From: Liolophura sinensis | Taxonomy: Eukaryota > Mollusca > Polyplacophora > Chitonida > Chitonidae | Assembly: GCF_032854445.1 (NCBI RefSeq) | Contig: NC_088302.1 | Span: forward strand, 51,616,046 to 51,680,045 | Direction: 5' to 3' | Length of the DNA: 64,000 bases | Part shown: piece after piece, positions 37,803-48,148 of the stretch | Layout of the letters: every line of letters starts with the position of its first letter | Numbering within the stretch: the first letter of the stretch is position 1 | The notes under the pieces: model-generated | Databases searched by the model: none | The model's input: only the letters and a program-made list of their open reading frames with translations | Told to the model about the DNA's origin: nothing | Position numbers and translations under genes: made by a program

Positions 37803-39935
37803 GCGACACTTGTGTGCATGGAGAGATCTGCTGATGAAAAGTTGTGTGTATAGATACATCTGCTGATGTACACTTGTGTACACAATGCGCGCAGTTCGGT
37901 GCCTGTTTGTTTACGTCAAGTGTTCAGGAATTTTTTTATTCTAGACAATTCCACCAGGCTATATAAGACCTATGAAAGCAGGTCAAACGGGGAGAGAACG
38001 GAGAAAGGAGAATTATTGAGAGCTTGGATGCTTTTGCTGTGTATTACTTTAGTAGGCCATTTGTGCTGAATTTTGGTGTCTTTATAGCCTCTGGCTTTGT
38101 TATATCCTATCTCCACCGAGCACTTGTTCAGTCTGAACTTGCATGTTTAATTTGTGCTCTTGTATACACAATGCCTATTAGTACACGGACCCTGTCTGTG
38201 GAATTTTGTGTATATTTCGTCATACACTCAGTTAGACTGTGGATTTTCCCTCTTGTGAATTTGCCTCTGAGCATTTATGCCTGTGTGGTATATATATTGT
38301 GGAATATATGCGTCCGTTTGGACTTGACACGGTAAGTACTTTAGTATTTGTATAGATACTGCTATCCTTTCTTGTTAAACTTAAGTACTTTAGTATTTGT
38401 ATAAGTCTTATTATCTGTTCTTGTTAAGCTAACAAATTGTTGTAAAATAAAATCTGCTGGTTTTGGTTACTTTTTTGTGCGGCTAAACTGTCGTGTATTT
38501 CGAACAAGCCATCTCTTTATAATACAGACAGTTTGGGTCGTAACAGTATAGAGACATGCCGTAATGCACGGTTGTGTGTATAGAGAGATGTGCTGAAGCA
38601 AACCTATGTGTACAGAGAGATGTGGTCATGCACAATTGTGTGTATAGAGAGATGTGGTAAAGCACACGTGTGTGTAGAGAGATGTGGTGATGCACATTTG
38701 TGTGTATAGAGATGTTTTGATGCACACCTGTGTATAAAGAGAGATTTCGTGATGCACATATGTGTGTATATAGAGATGTGGTGATAGACGCTTGTACAGA
38801 GATATATGGCAATGCACACTTGTTTGTAAACAGAGATGTGATGATGCACACTTGTATGTATAGAGGGATGTCGTGATGCAAACCTGTGTATATACAGATA
38901 TGTGGTAATGCACACTTGTATGTATAGAGATGTGGTTATGCACACTTGTATGTATAGGGAGATGTGGTGATGCACAGTTGTGTGTATATAGAGATGTGGT
39001 GATAGACGCTTGTATAGAGATATATGGCAATGCACACTTGTTTGTAAACAGAGATGTGGTGATGCACACTTGTATGTATAGAGGGATGTCGTGATGCAAA
39101 CCTGTGTATATGCAGATATGTGGTGATGCACACTTGTGTGTATAGAGATGTGGTTATGCACACTTGTATGTATAGGGAGATGTGGTGATGCACACTTGTG
39201 TGTACAGAGATGTGGTTATGCACACTTGTGTATATAGAGACATGTGGTAAAGCACACTTGTGTATATAGAGAAATTTGGTGATGCACACTTGTGTGTATA
39301 GAGATGTGGTTATGCACACTTGTATGTATAGAGACATGTGGTGATGCACACTTGTGTGTATAGGGAGATGTGGCGATGCACACCTGTGTATATAGGGAGA
39401 TGTGGTGATGCACACCTGTGTGTATAGAGAGATGTGGTGAAGCCCACTTGTGTGCATAGAGACATGTGGTAAAGCACACTGTGTGTAGAGATGTGGTGAA
39501 GCACACTTGTATGTATAGAGATATGTGGCAAAGCACAATTGTGTGTACAGAGATGTGGTGGTGCACACTTGTGTGTATAGAGATATGTGGTGATGCACAC
39601 CTGTCTATATAGAGAGATGTTGTGAAGTACACTTTCAAAGAGAGATGTGGTGGTCCACACCTGTGTATGTAGAGAGATGCGATGATTCACACCTGTGTAT
39701 GTACAGAGATGTGGTAATGCACACTTGTGTGCATAGAGAGATGTGCTGGTGCACACTTGTAAAGAGAGATGTGGTGATGCACGCCTGTGTATGTAGAGAG
39801 ATGCGATGATTCACACCTGTGTATGTACAGAGATGTGGTGATGCACACTTGTGTGCATAGAGAGATGTGCTGGTGCACACTTGTAAAGAGAGATGTGGTG
39901 ATGCACGCCTATGTGCTTAGATAGATATAAATACT
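37803..39935. repeat. 30-32 bp minisatellite, unit B, interrupted
   Basis: Two type 1 units at 37803-37876, then a 669 bp insertion, then type 2 units from 38546 to 39935. Compared with A about nine type 1 units are missing around the insertion. Between 39630 and 39900 a block ('agatgcgatgattcacacct' and neighbours) is present twice, a local multi-unit duplication. Confidence 0.95.
37877..38545 (+). mobile_element. Probable solo LTR inside the minisatellite
   Basis: A 669 bp non-repetitive segment bounded by TGTACACAATG and GGTCGTAACA (TG...CA ends) interrupts the array in B only. It has a TATA motif ('gctatataagacc', about 37956), an AATAAA ('aaataaaatctg', about 38447) followed by a T/G-rich stretch, and an internal near-duplicate of about 48 bp at 38333-38430 ('taagtactttagtatttgta'). 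This fits a solo LTR of a BEL- or Gypsy-like element. No target-site duplication is clear, perhaps since the flanks are themselves repeats. The 103-codon open frame at 38024-38335 is hydrophobic by composition and is not thought to be a gene. Confidence 0.5.
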
Positions 39936-39942
39936 TTTCAGC

Positions 39943-40313
39943 CTGATTAATTTCTAAACTAAATAATGGTTTGTGGCTTTGTTATACGGGTCATATGTCA
40001 TAATACCGATACCATATACTTTCATTTCTACGTACCTTTTCATTTGTTTTTTATCTTACCGCTGATCTACCAACGTTCGACATAAAATTAATCGGCCATA
40101 AGTGGGAAGGTCTGTCAATCTGCGGATGGTCGTGGGTTTTCGCCGGGCTCTGCCCGGTTTCCTCCCACCATCATGTGGGCCTCGGTCGTATAAGTGAAAT
40201 ATTCTTGAGTGCGGCGTAAAACACCATTCAAGCAAATAAATAAATAAATGAATAGAATTAATCGCATTCTATAAGACGGCTTAGGCGAAAACAAAATGGC
40301 CATCCTATGTTGA
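39943..40313. mobile_element. Insertion with a SINE at the B/C boundary
   Basis: The A/B boundary runs from the minisatellite edge ('aatacttttcagc') straight into the spacer. At the B/C boundary about 370 bp intervene. They include a plus-oriented 3' part of a family 1 SINE (40100-40255: 'gtgggaaggtctgtc' through 'cggcgtaaaacacc' and an AAAT tail). The insertion occurred after this spacer copy formed, or was lost from the A/B copy. Confidence 0.75.
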
Positions 40314-40315
40314 AG

Positions 40316-40637
40316 CATAAGGTGAAAGGCTCATGTTTTCACTCCGTCAGCGACCAGTAAGCCCTGATTAAGGAAAAAAAATATCACGTATTAAAAATAC
40401 TAAGTTCTTTAGAAATTTCCTGCCTACCCGGACAACTGAAAGCTGAGAATTATACAAATCTTTCACACTGTCGATGAGGGCGATTTAAAAATAGACATTT
40501 TCCTATGATACGATATTAGAAGGACAATATTCTTCGCCCAAGTAACCTGTTACTCACGTGGTTTACTAGAATAACTCATCATCTGAGGACACCCGTGCCA
40601 AGCCGAGAAGTTATCCAATGTAAAGTTATAAGCCTCT
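40316..40637. repeat. Spacer before unit C
   Basis: Near-identical to 27241-27557, differing at a handful of bases. No gene. Confidence 0.85.
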
Positions 40638-41020
40638 CTCCAAGCTGCTACCATTTCACGTTAAATCGTATTGTTCATGCGAGATTTTCATGGGATTCGC
40701 TTATACATGAATAACTTGTGTAAGTTGTCTGTGCTTCTCGCCATGGCTATCTCAACGAGTACAAACAATGTGGTCAGAATCTGGTCTACACCTGATCAGC
40801 TTTCACTACGTATATATCCTAAGTGTGTTGAGTGACGGGTTACTTTCCTGCCAAATATGTGCTGACTTGCTGTCACAACATGCCTAGCCTACCAAGCGCG
40901 TATGACCGGGTGCTGGCTCACTGCGACTGTTAGGCCTCTGATCAACCAGGACTTTGGCTCTTGTTAAATCGGGTGCGGTAACCAGGAACATTGAGAGGGG
41001 TGTTGGTTTAGTCTGAACGC

Positions 41021-41302
41021 ATGCATGAATGAATGAATGAATGAATGAATGAATGAATGCTTGGGGTTTTACGTTGTACTTGGTAATTTGTCACTCATAT
41101 GACGACAAAGAGTCGTCAGGTGTGTGCACATTACTGTGTTTTTTAGGCAGGGTGAGTCCATGCCGGCAAAGTGCTGCCCTACTGAAGTATCATGCCGAAC
41201 ACACCAGACTTCTCACTCAGTTACATTATACTGACACCGGACCAACCGGTTAAGTCCTGTTTCCTTGCTCTAACCCCTTGGTTTACCCTGTGCACTGTAA
41301 TG
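41021..41302 (-). mobile_element. SINE-like repeat (family 2), unit C
   Basis: Orthologue of the copies at 15348 and 27881, with the longest GAATG tail of the three (about eight repeats). Confidence 0.7.
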
Positions 41303-41488
41303 GTCGATATTTTCCTTTCTAATTATCATTGAATCGAATGAAATTTTAAAAAATTACATATTATTTACAGTCAATACATTTGTAAATTATTACAGAGAAA
41401 GACCTTCCCTACATCCATTTCAGCAGAGCTGAGACCTAAAATAAATTTGACCGACTCAGCAAAAGTCATCTGTTAGGTTTAGAAAAAC

Positions 41489-41494
41489 TTTATT
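41489..41494 (-). promoter_or_regulatory. Poly(A) signal of gene C
   Basis: AATAAA on the minus strand about 145 bases after the stop at 41638, in register with A and B. Confidence 0.7.
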
Positions 41495-41637
41495 TCCGAT
41501 TGTTTACACGACAGCTTCAAGAACTAAGGTAGAGAAGATTGTTGTTTTGTATAAACACGCATGCGCATGCCAAGAGGTATATAAAAACGGACATTAAATC
41601 TGTGTTTAACGTAGGATTTAAGCCGTTAGTCTGCTAA

Positions 41638-43393
41638 TCAGGTCGATTCCTCAGGCTCCTCAGCTGAAACAGAAAGCAAAATAAAACAGAAATTCAAAAT
41701 TGTTCAGTATATGAGAAATATATTATAACAGACAAGTCTCAACCCACTCAACATAAATACAAACTTGAATATGTATAAAAGCGGATGTTGAGGAATGTAT
41801 CTAATTATAAGCCAAAGAATCCCTGTAAACGACGGCTGTTGGCCATATGAACTTCACACTTCCGGGTGTACTGCTAAGGACACAAGGCGATTACCGTCCG
41901 GTAGTCAAAACTTGCTTATATACATAAGAGGCAATGGGTGAGGTCAGAAATGGGCACTACCCTATAGTTACACCAATTGGAGCGGAAATATCACAAATCT
42001 ATACAACCGTATACATAATGTACAGAAAAAATCGAGTCCATTAACAGGAATGGCAATTACGTGTCAATTAGATTCTTGAATATCGCATTTTATATGTAAT
42101 AAGAAGCACTCACCGAAAACAAAGGCTGTAGATAAAAGGAACTCATCCTCTGACAGCTTTTCATCACCTGTACAGCAAGAACAAAACACCTCGTTATTCT
42201 GTGTAAAATGTTCACCAAACAGAACTATGAATTGCCGTTCTATTTCGTGTTTACATGTAAGAAAAAACGTGAAACACACAGTAATGTCATCATTATCCGG
42301 ATCAAGGCATCGAGGGATTGATTTACGAACTTACATGTGTATACACAACGTGGAACCAGTCACATAAAAAGAAGCCTTACGGTTGGTATCTGAACTGTTA
42401 AAGGCCATGTAGAGACCATCTTCGATTTCCAGATGGCCCAAGGCGTCGGCTATCTCATAGACGGTGAGGAAGCCGTTTTTATCCATGTCGTAGAACCCAA
42501 AGTCTGTCGGCAGAGGTGTCACGTGTGTTCCGTTTTCCAGCTGTAAATACACAATGTAGAGTAAAGGAGCGCTTTTCCAGACTGATCGGTAACAGGTTGA
42601 ATATCATTATATTCACCGTCGACTAATTGGCCTAGACCATCAAACTGCACAGACAAGATTTTGGGCCTGAGCACTGAGCCACAACTTACACAGTGAAGAT
42701 GGTGGACCCAGGTCTGACATTCATCTTCAAATGAAGATGGCCCCAAATTTACAAAGTAAAGATGTTGGGCCTGGCCCCTGACCCATCTAGCTCTTCTTCC
42801 TAATCCTGATTCTTAAGCTACGAAGACAAGATGTTTTGTCTGGCCACTCACCCATCTCACACTTCTGCCTAATCCTGAGACTTAAGCTACAAAGACAAGA
42901 TGTTGGGTCTGGCCCCTGACCCATCTCACACTTCCTCCTAATTCTGGGATCGTTTCTATAAAGCCAATTTAGACTTAAGTCAAAATTTTAGAAATGATTT
43001 GAGAGCTTATTTTTGAGCCCTGTAAATTAAAATTTTGACCACTTCATAAGTCTTAAGACAAATGTGTCAAAATTTCAACTTCCATAACTGAAACTTAGCA
43101 TTGTGACAGCGTTTTAAATTTGTATTCAAGTTACAAAGTAAAGATGTTCTGCCTGGTCTCTGACTCACCTCGCGCTTCTTCCTTCCACAGACTGTTTTAC
43201 AGGTGAACCCGCAGACATGCCTCCAAATACCATCTTTGAACACAAGTGGACATACCCGAGGACAGGCCCACTTACAGACGGGCTTCAATACTCTGCGGAT
43301 CCGCCGCAGGGTCCGTCTTACACGCCAGCCGTCCACATCAGCTGCCAAGAGCATGCAAATTAGCAGAACAGCCACAACGGATTGAGATCTCAT
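41638..43393 (-). CDS. Gene C: secreted cationic Cys-rich peptide / EF-hand precursor
   Basis: Exons 43169-43393, 42381-42540, 42114-42167 and 41638-41663; 154 aa. The signal peptide protein sequence is the same as in A and B. The basic lead before the first cysteine is four residues shorter (a 12 bp in-frame deletion in the Arg-rich stretch). All six cysteines, their spacing and RKKR are kept. Substitutions include V-L-K before the first PVC and K-D in the inter-helix loop. EF loop 1 is DMDKNGFLTVYE and loop 2 DTN-R-DEKLSEDE. The tail is AEEPEEST, full length. By my count the basic segment is +16 and the remainder -17. All splice sites are canonical. Confidence 0.9.
42735..42960 (-). repeat. 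Donor-junction array in gene C intron (three units)
   Basis: Three units ('aagatgttgggcctgg', 'caagatgttttgtctgg' and 'caagatgttgggtctgg') homologous to the arrays of A and B. Each carries AT where the donor GT would be. Confidence 0.8.
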
Positions 43394-43573
43394 CTGTGAA
43401 AACGAAATACAAGATTGTTAATTAAATGAAATTAAGTAAATTAAATTTAAAGAATTGGGTATTAAATCTTTGAAAGAAAACAGATAAGTCATTTCTTGAA
43501 GAAACAGCACTTTTGTTCGCAAAGGATATGTCTAATTCCGGTAGATGTACAATATCTGGTATTTGGTACTCAC

Positions 43574-43674
43574 CTTGAGCAGTTAAGGAAGTGTTCCGTG
43601 GGCTCTGTCTTCTGTGTTCTGTCAGACCACAGGTCCGGAATGAATCAACTTCGACAGACGCACGACTTTTATTT
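43574..43674 (-). promoter_or_regulatory. Core promoter and non-coding exon 1 of gene C
   Basis: TATA-like AAATAAAAG at 43666-43674, TCATTC initiator-like motif, and leader donor CAAG before GTGAGT at 43568-43573. The leader itself is diverged from A and B, while the TATA-like box and the donor are unchanged. Confidence 0.6.
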
Positions 43675-43679
43675 GCTCC

Positions 43680-45070
43680 GGTCAAAACCCAACGACCACT
43701 CAAAAAGTCGCGTTTTGTGTCTGGTTGGCTGTGTTTCCTGGTTCTTAACTTTACCACAAAAAAACATTACGTCACTATTACTTTGGATATTAATAAGAAA
43801 TATAAAATGTAAATGTCTCTTCTGTTGTTTTTTGCCTGAAATATATCTAAAATCCCCACTGCACCCGGATATCAAAACAGTATTCGGTGGCTCTATATCA
43901 AGTATCTATATATGAATGCACATATGTTATGAAACGTGCACTTCTTCATCCCATGCAATGATAACTCCAATAAGCTGTATTTGTTTATTTCATTGATCTA
44001 TTTATTTAATTTATTTATTTATTTTATTTATTTATTCATTTATTTTATTATTATTCATTTGTTTATTTATTTATTTATTTATTTATACTCAACAAAAGGT
44101 ATTTAGTAATCCCCCTTTCTTTGACAAACATTGTCATTTATAGCCGCTCGGCCGAAGCAGAAAGAGCAGGATTTGTACAGTCGTCTTAATCGGGCAAGGC
44201 CAGCGTTCTCACTATCTCAGGGCCCACTGTAATAAAACACCTACATTTTTGAAAGTAAAAACGGAAAGGTGTAATTGTCTTTAAATATATAAGAGAAACT
44301 GGAGTGCCCGTCTTTGGCAAGTTACTGACGAACTTACCCACGTGTGACGCACAGATATGCACACCGTACATGTCTAATATAATACAAAAAAATTACAGCA
44401 TAGAGAGTAAAACCAGAGCGCCGACAACCGTGTTATAGTTGGCAAGTGATCATACGTAATCGGTGAAATCTGGCCTCTTGTCAGTTTACCGCAGTTCGAG
44501 TTTTATTGTAAGTGGTCATGTAAATGCATAAATAGTAGCAAATTACACACACCCGCATTCACATGCATTGATGTGAATTGCAACTTATTAGACGTCAGTG
44601 GTCTAGAATTACTCAAAATGCTATGTTGACATCACAGTAATAATAAACAATAACATTGAAAACGACGGGGCAAGGTCGCGGGCATGCTTAGTCGACCAGC
44701 GGAAGTTTAGGATACAATACAAAAAACAGACTGTAAATTCACAGCCGTGACGACAGTGTGATACTTGATAAAGGGTCACGTCTAACCGGTGACATCTGGC
44801 CTGTTGTTAATTCGCCTCGGTCAAGGTTTTATTCTAACAGTTCATGTATAAATGCATAAACAGGAGCTAATAATACGCCTCCTTTCACCATGGCACAATT
44901 AGGTAAAATAAAAAAAAATTCAATGATTAATTGCAATATATTAGACGTCACAGGTCTATAGAATTACTTAAAATACTGTGTCGTCATCAACAGGGACACA
45001 GCGGAATAAGTGTTATCATTGCGAATGACAGGAGAACCGCGACGGTGACAGAGATACTGTATAATTATGA
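43680..45070. other. Unit C 5' flank with rearranged sequence
   Basis: Partly homologous to 18113-18800 of unit A, interrupted by about 700 bp of unit C-specific DNA that includes a (TTTA)n tract at 43981-44090. Segments matching 18440-18600 reappear at 44620-44800. No gene seen. Confidence 0.5.
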
Positions 45071-45071
45071 C

Positions 45072-45432
45072 TCTTGGAGTGAGTGAGTTCTCAGGGTTTA
45101 ACATCGTACTTAACAATTTTTCAGTCATATGACGAGGAAGGAGTCCTTAGAGTGCATTTATTGTGCCTCCTTGTTGCAGGATGGATTTCCATCGCTCTTT
45201 TGTCTACCGTTGCTTCATTGAAACGCCTTACCAAAGGCAAGTGAGCAGCCGCGCCCGAGCCACTATACTGATACTCGTCAATAAGTCGTTGCACTATCCC
45301 CTTCATGCTGAACGCCAAGCGAGGAAGTTACAACTTTCTCTTTTAAGGTCTTAGGTGTGACTCGACCCAGGATTGACCCTGGGTCTACCGCCTCCCGAAG
45401 CAGACGCTCTACCAACTGTGCTATCGGGTGAC
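45072..45432 (-). mobile_element. tRNA-derived SINE (family 2) with intact head
   Basis: Reading the minus strand from 45432: a tRNA-like head with box A TAGCACAGTTGG and box B 'GGGTCAATCC', then a body with 'cgtcatatgactgaaaaatt' and 'gtacgatgttaaaccctga', ending in an ACTC repeat tail at 45076. It interrupts unit C between 'ataattatgactcttgg' (45061) and 'gactcttggaagctg' (45431), so 'gactcttgg' is a likely target-site duplication. Absent from A and B. Confidence 0.85.
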
Positions 45433-45764
45433 TCTTGGAAGCTGTTTTAATCTTTCTCCACGGATTTCTTTGTACCACTCTGATTATTTATACAAAATAA
45501 TATGCAAAATTTCAGGTATGTACATTTTGGGAAAGAACAATTCATAATGATTATCTATATTCCCTAATAAAATAAAGCTTTCTGTGTTTAGTTAAAATTA
45601 AGTTTAAAAGTTCAAATGTGACCCGTTTTATAAACTTTAGGACCTTTTTCACCAATTTTATACTATAACACGTACACAGACGAGGCTGATATTTTGTGAA
45701 AGGCTATTATATGTGACATAAAACTTGAACTGTTTTTGCGGCTGTTGAGTTTCAGCCGTCTATA

Positions 45765-47195
45765 GATTCATGTGGTGATGCACGGTTGTGTGTATAAAGA
45801 GATGTAGTGATGCACACCTCTGTATATAAAGAAATGTGGTGATACACGGTTGTATGTATATAGAGAAATGTGGTGATACACGGTTGTATGTGTATAGAGA
45901 TTTGGTTATACACGGTTGTATGTATACAGCGAGATGTGGTAATTCACATTTCGGTGTATAAAGATGCGGCGATGCACACCTGTGTATAAAGAGAGACGTG
46001 ATGCACACCTGTGCATATAGAGTCATGTGGTGATGCACACCTGTGGGTGTAGAAAGATGTGGTGATGCACCGTTGTGTACATAGAGAGATGGAGTGATGC
46101 ACGCATGTGTGTGTAGACTCATGTCGTGAAGAAGTGGTGATGTACACCTTTATGTATAGAGAGATATGGTGATGCACGCATGTGTGTGTAGACTCATGTC
46201 GTGAAGAAGTGGTGATGTACACCTTTATGTATAGAGAGATATGGTGATGCACGCATGTGTAGGTAGACTCATGTCGTGAAGAAGTGGTGATGTACACCTT
46301 TATGTATAGAGAGATATGGTGATGCACGCTTGTGTGTTTAGAGAGATGTGGTGATGCACACCTATGTGTACAGAGAGATGTGGTGAAGGACATTGTGTGT
46401 GTAGAGAGTTGTGGTGATGCAAACCTGTGTGTATAGAGATGTGGTTAAGCACACTTGTGTGTACAGAGAGATGTGGTGATGCACTCCTATGTATACAGAG
46501 AGATATTGTAATGCAGAGACATGTGGTGATGCACACCTGTGTATATAGAAAGATATGGTAATGTACGGTTGCGTCTTTAGAGAGATGTGGTGATGTACAC
46601 CTGTGTATAAAGATCTGTGGTGATGCACACTTGTGTGCATAGAGAGATGTCGTGAAGTACACCTTTGTGTATAGAGATGTGGTGATGCATACTTGTGTGT
46701 GTAGAGATATTTGGTGAAGCACACTTGTGTGTATAGAAAGATGTGGTGATGCACTCTTGTGTGTATAGAGAGGTGTTGTAATGCATGGATGTGTGTATAG
46801 AGAGATGTGGTAATGCACGGCTGTGTCTATAGAGAGATGTAGTGATGCACTCTTGTGTGTATAGAGAGGTGTGGTAAAGCACACTTGTGTCTACAGAGAG
46901 ATGATGTGATGCACACGTGTGTGTACAGATATATATGGTGATTCACGCGTATGTGCATAGAGGGATGTGGTGATGTGCACGTGTGTCTATACTTTTGTTA
47001 TTTTGACTTGCTGATGCGCACTTGAGTGTAGTTCTGTTGATGAACACTTATGTGTATAGAGATATCTGCTGTTGAACACTTGTGTGTAAAGAGATATATG
47101 CTGATGAACACTGTGTTTATAGAGAGATCTGCTAATGAACACTTGTGTGTATAAAGAAATCTGTGATGAACACTTGTGTGTATAGAGAGAAGTGT
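45765..47195. repeat. 30-32 bp minisatellite, unit C
   Basis: Type 2 units ('gatgtggtgatgcacac') from 45765 to about 46990, then type 1-like units ('gatctgctgatgaacacttg') at 47020-47195. The order of the two unit types is opposite to that in A although the strand is the same. A 78 bp higher-order repeat ('gtgtagactcatgtcgtgaa' with neighbours) occurs three times at 46100-46330. Confidence 0.95.
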
Positions 47196-47644
47196 TTAAT
47201 GGTCTTTAATCCGATGTGTTCATTTTAGTGTTATCTTTCAGCTGAATGTTCAAAGTTTGAAATTATAAATAAATTCAAACTTACTCTCGTTATTTTGACT
47301 TTCAATACTTATTTCTACTCAGTGTCATTAACTTCAACACATTTCCCACTTGCCGTAACTACTATCATGGAAATGACCAAGAAAGAAGGCACTAATGCAT
47401 TTATTTTCTATTACGGTTTTTATTTTAAATCAACTCTTTTATCATTTATATAGAAAGTCGTCGGTAAAAACACTGTGCGCATTAATATTTCTGGCAATGA
47501 CCATAGAAATGGCAGATGGCTGCTCGGCTCTAAGGAACTCTTCCTCCGACAGAACATTATCAACTGGAAACTGAAACTTCATAATAATACCTACCAACGA
47601 GGAGGTTACTATCCACTTATTGTTATCATCTGTTGTACAGGAAA

Positions 47645-47890
47645 GGGGCCTCCGTGGCTCAGTTGGTTAGTGCACTGGCGCAGCGTAATGACCCAGGAGT
47701 CTCTCACCAATGCGGTCACTGTGGGTTCAAGTCCAGCTCATGCTGGCTTTCTCTACGTGGGAAGGTCTTCCAATAACCTGCGGATGGTCGTGGGTCCCCT
47801 CCGGGGTATGCCCGGTTTGATGCTGGCCGCCGTCGAATAAGTGAAATATTCTTGAGTACGGCGTAAAACACCAATGAAATAAATAAAATA
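47645..47890 (+). mobile_element. Near full-length SINE (family 1)
   Basis: Head 'ggggcctccgtggctcagtt' (box A region), box B 'gtgggttcaagtccagctca', the 'gatggtcgtgggtcccctcc' body, 'aagtgaaatattcttgagta' and an AAAT tail. A short body deletion is seen before 'gatgctggccgcc'. Confidence 0.92.
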
Positions 47891-47894
47891 ACTA

Positions 47895-48036
47895 AATGTA
47901 GTAAAGAAGGCTTTTGTTCGTATCTGTAAAGGAGAATTCAAGCTTCCATACACTTACCGTTCATACCTGTGAAAGAGAAGGCTTCTATACACTTACTGAT
48001 AGTATCTGTTTAGGAGAAGGTTTCTATACACTTACT
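47895..48036 (-). repeat. Donor-junction repeat units in pseudogene E
   Basis: Two to three degenerate 39 bp units of the kind found at 63050-63625 ('gagaaggcttctatacactt' on the plus strand) run directly up to the exon 2 donor of E. Shared with D, so this array type predates the D/E split. Confidence 0.75.
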
Positions 48037-48148
48037 GTTAGTATCAAATTGAAGGCATTCTCTATGCCAGGTTCACTGACATTTTGTGCCAAGGTGACGG
48101 CGAACTCTTCTATTTCAATAACCTTGCTCTCGTTCCGAGACAAATCTA

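Larger units (their letters stand above)
27558..39942. repeat. Segmental duplication unit B
   Basis: Near-identical to unit A in order and orientation, with local indels: loss of the (AT)n tract, loss of about 155 bp near 33530, an additional segment near 31110-31220 (shared with C), an added segment at about 37080-37130, and a 669 bp insertion in the minisatellite. Confidence 0.93.
40638..47195. repeat. Segmental duplication unit C (shortened, diverged)
   Basis: Shares the left edge, SINE, gene and minisatellite with A and B. Homology follows A to the point matching about 19258 ('acttgaactgttt', 45735), then passes within about 30 bases into minisatellite. The part equivalent to about 19260-25560 of A is therefore absent. 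The gene flanks are clearly more diverged from A and B than these are from one another. Confidence 0.88.

Noticed and set aside
38024-38335. 103-codon hydrophobic frame
   Set aside because: Lies within the probable solo LTR. Hydrophobicity reflects T-rich sequence, and it is absent from units A and C.
45355-45432. Possible tRNA gene
   Set aside because: Boxes A and B are present, but the sequence continues into a SINE body and tail with a target-site duplication. The acceptor stem is not well formed.
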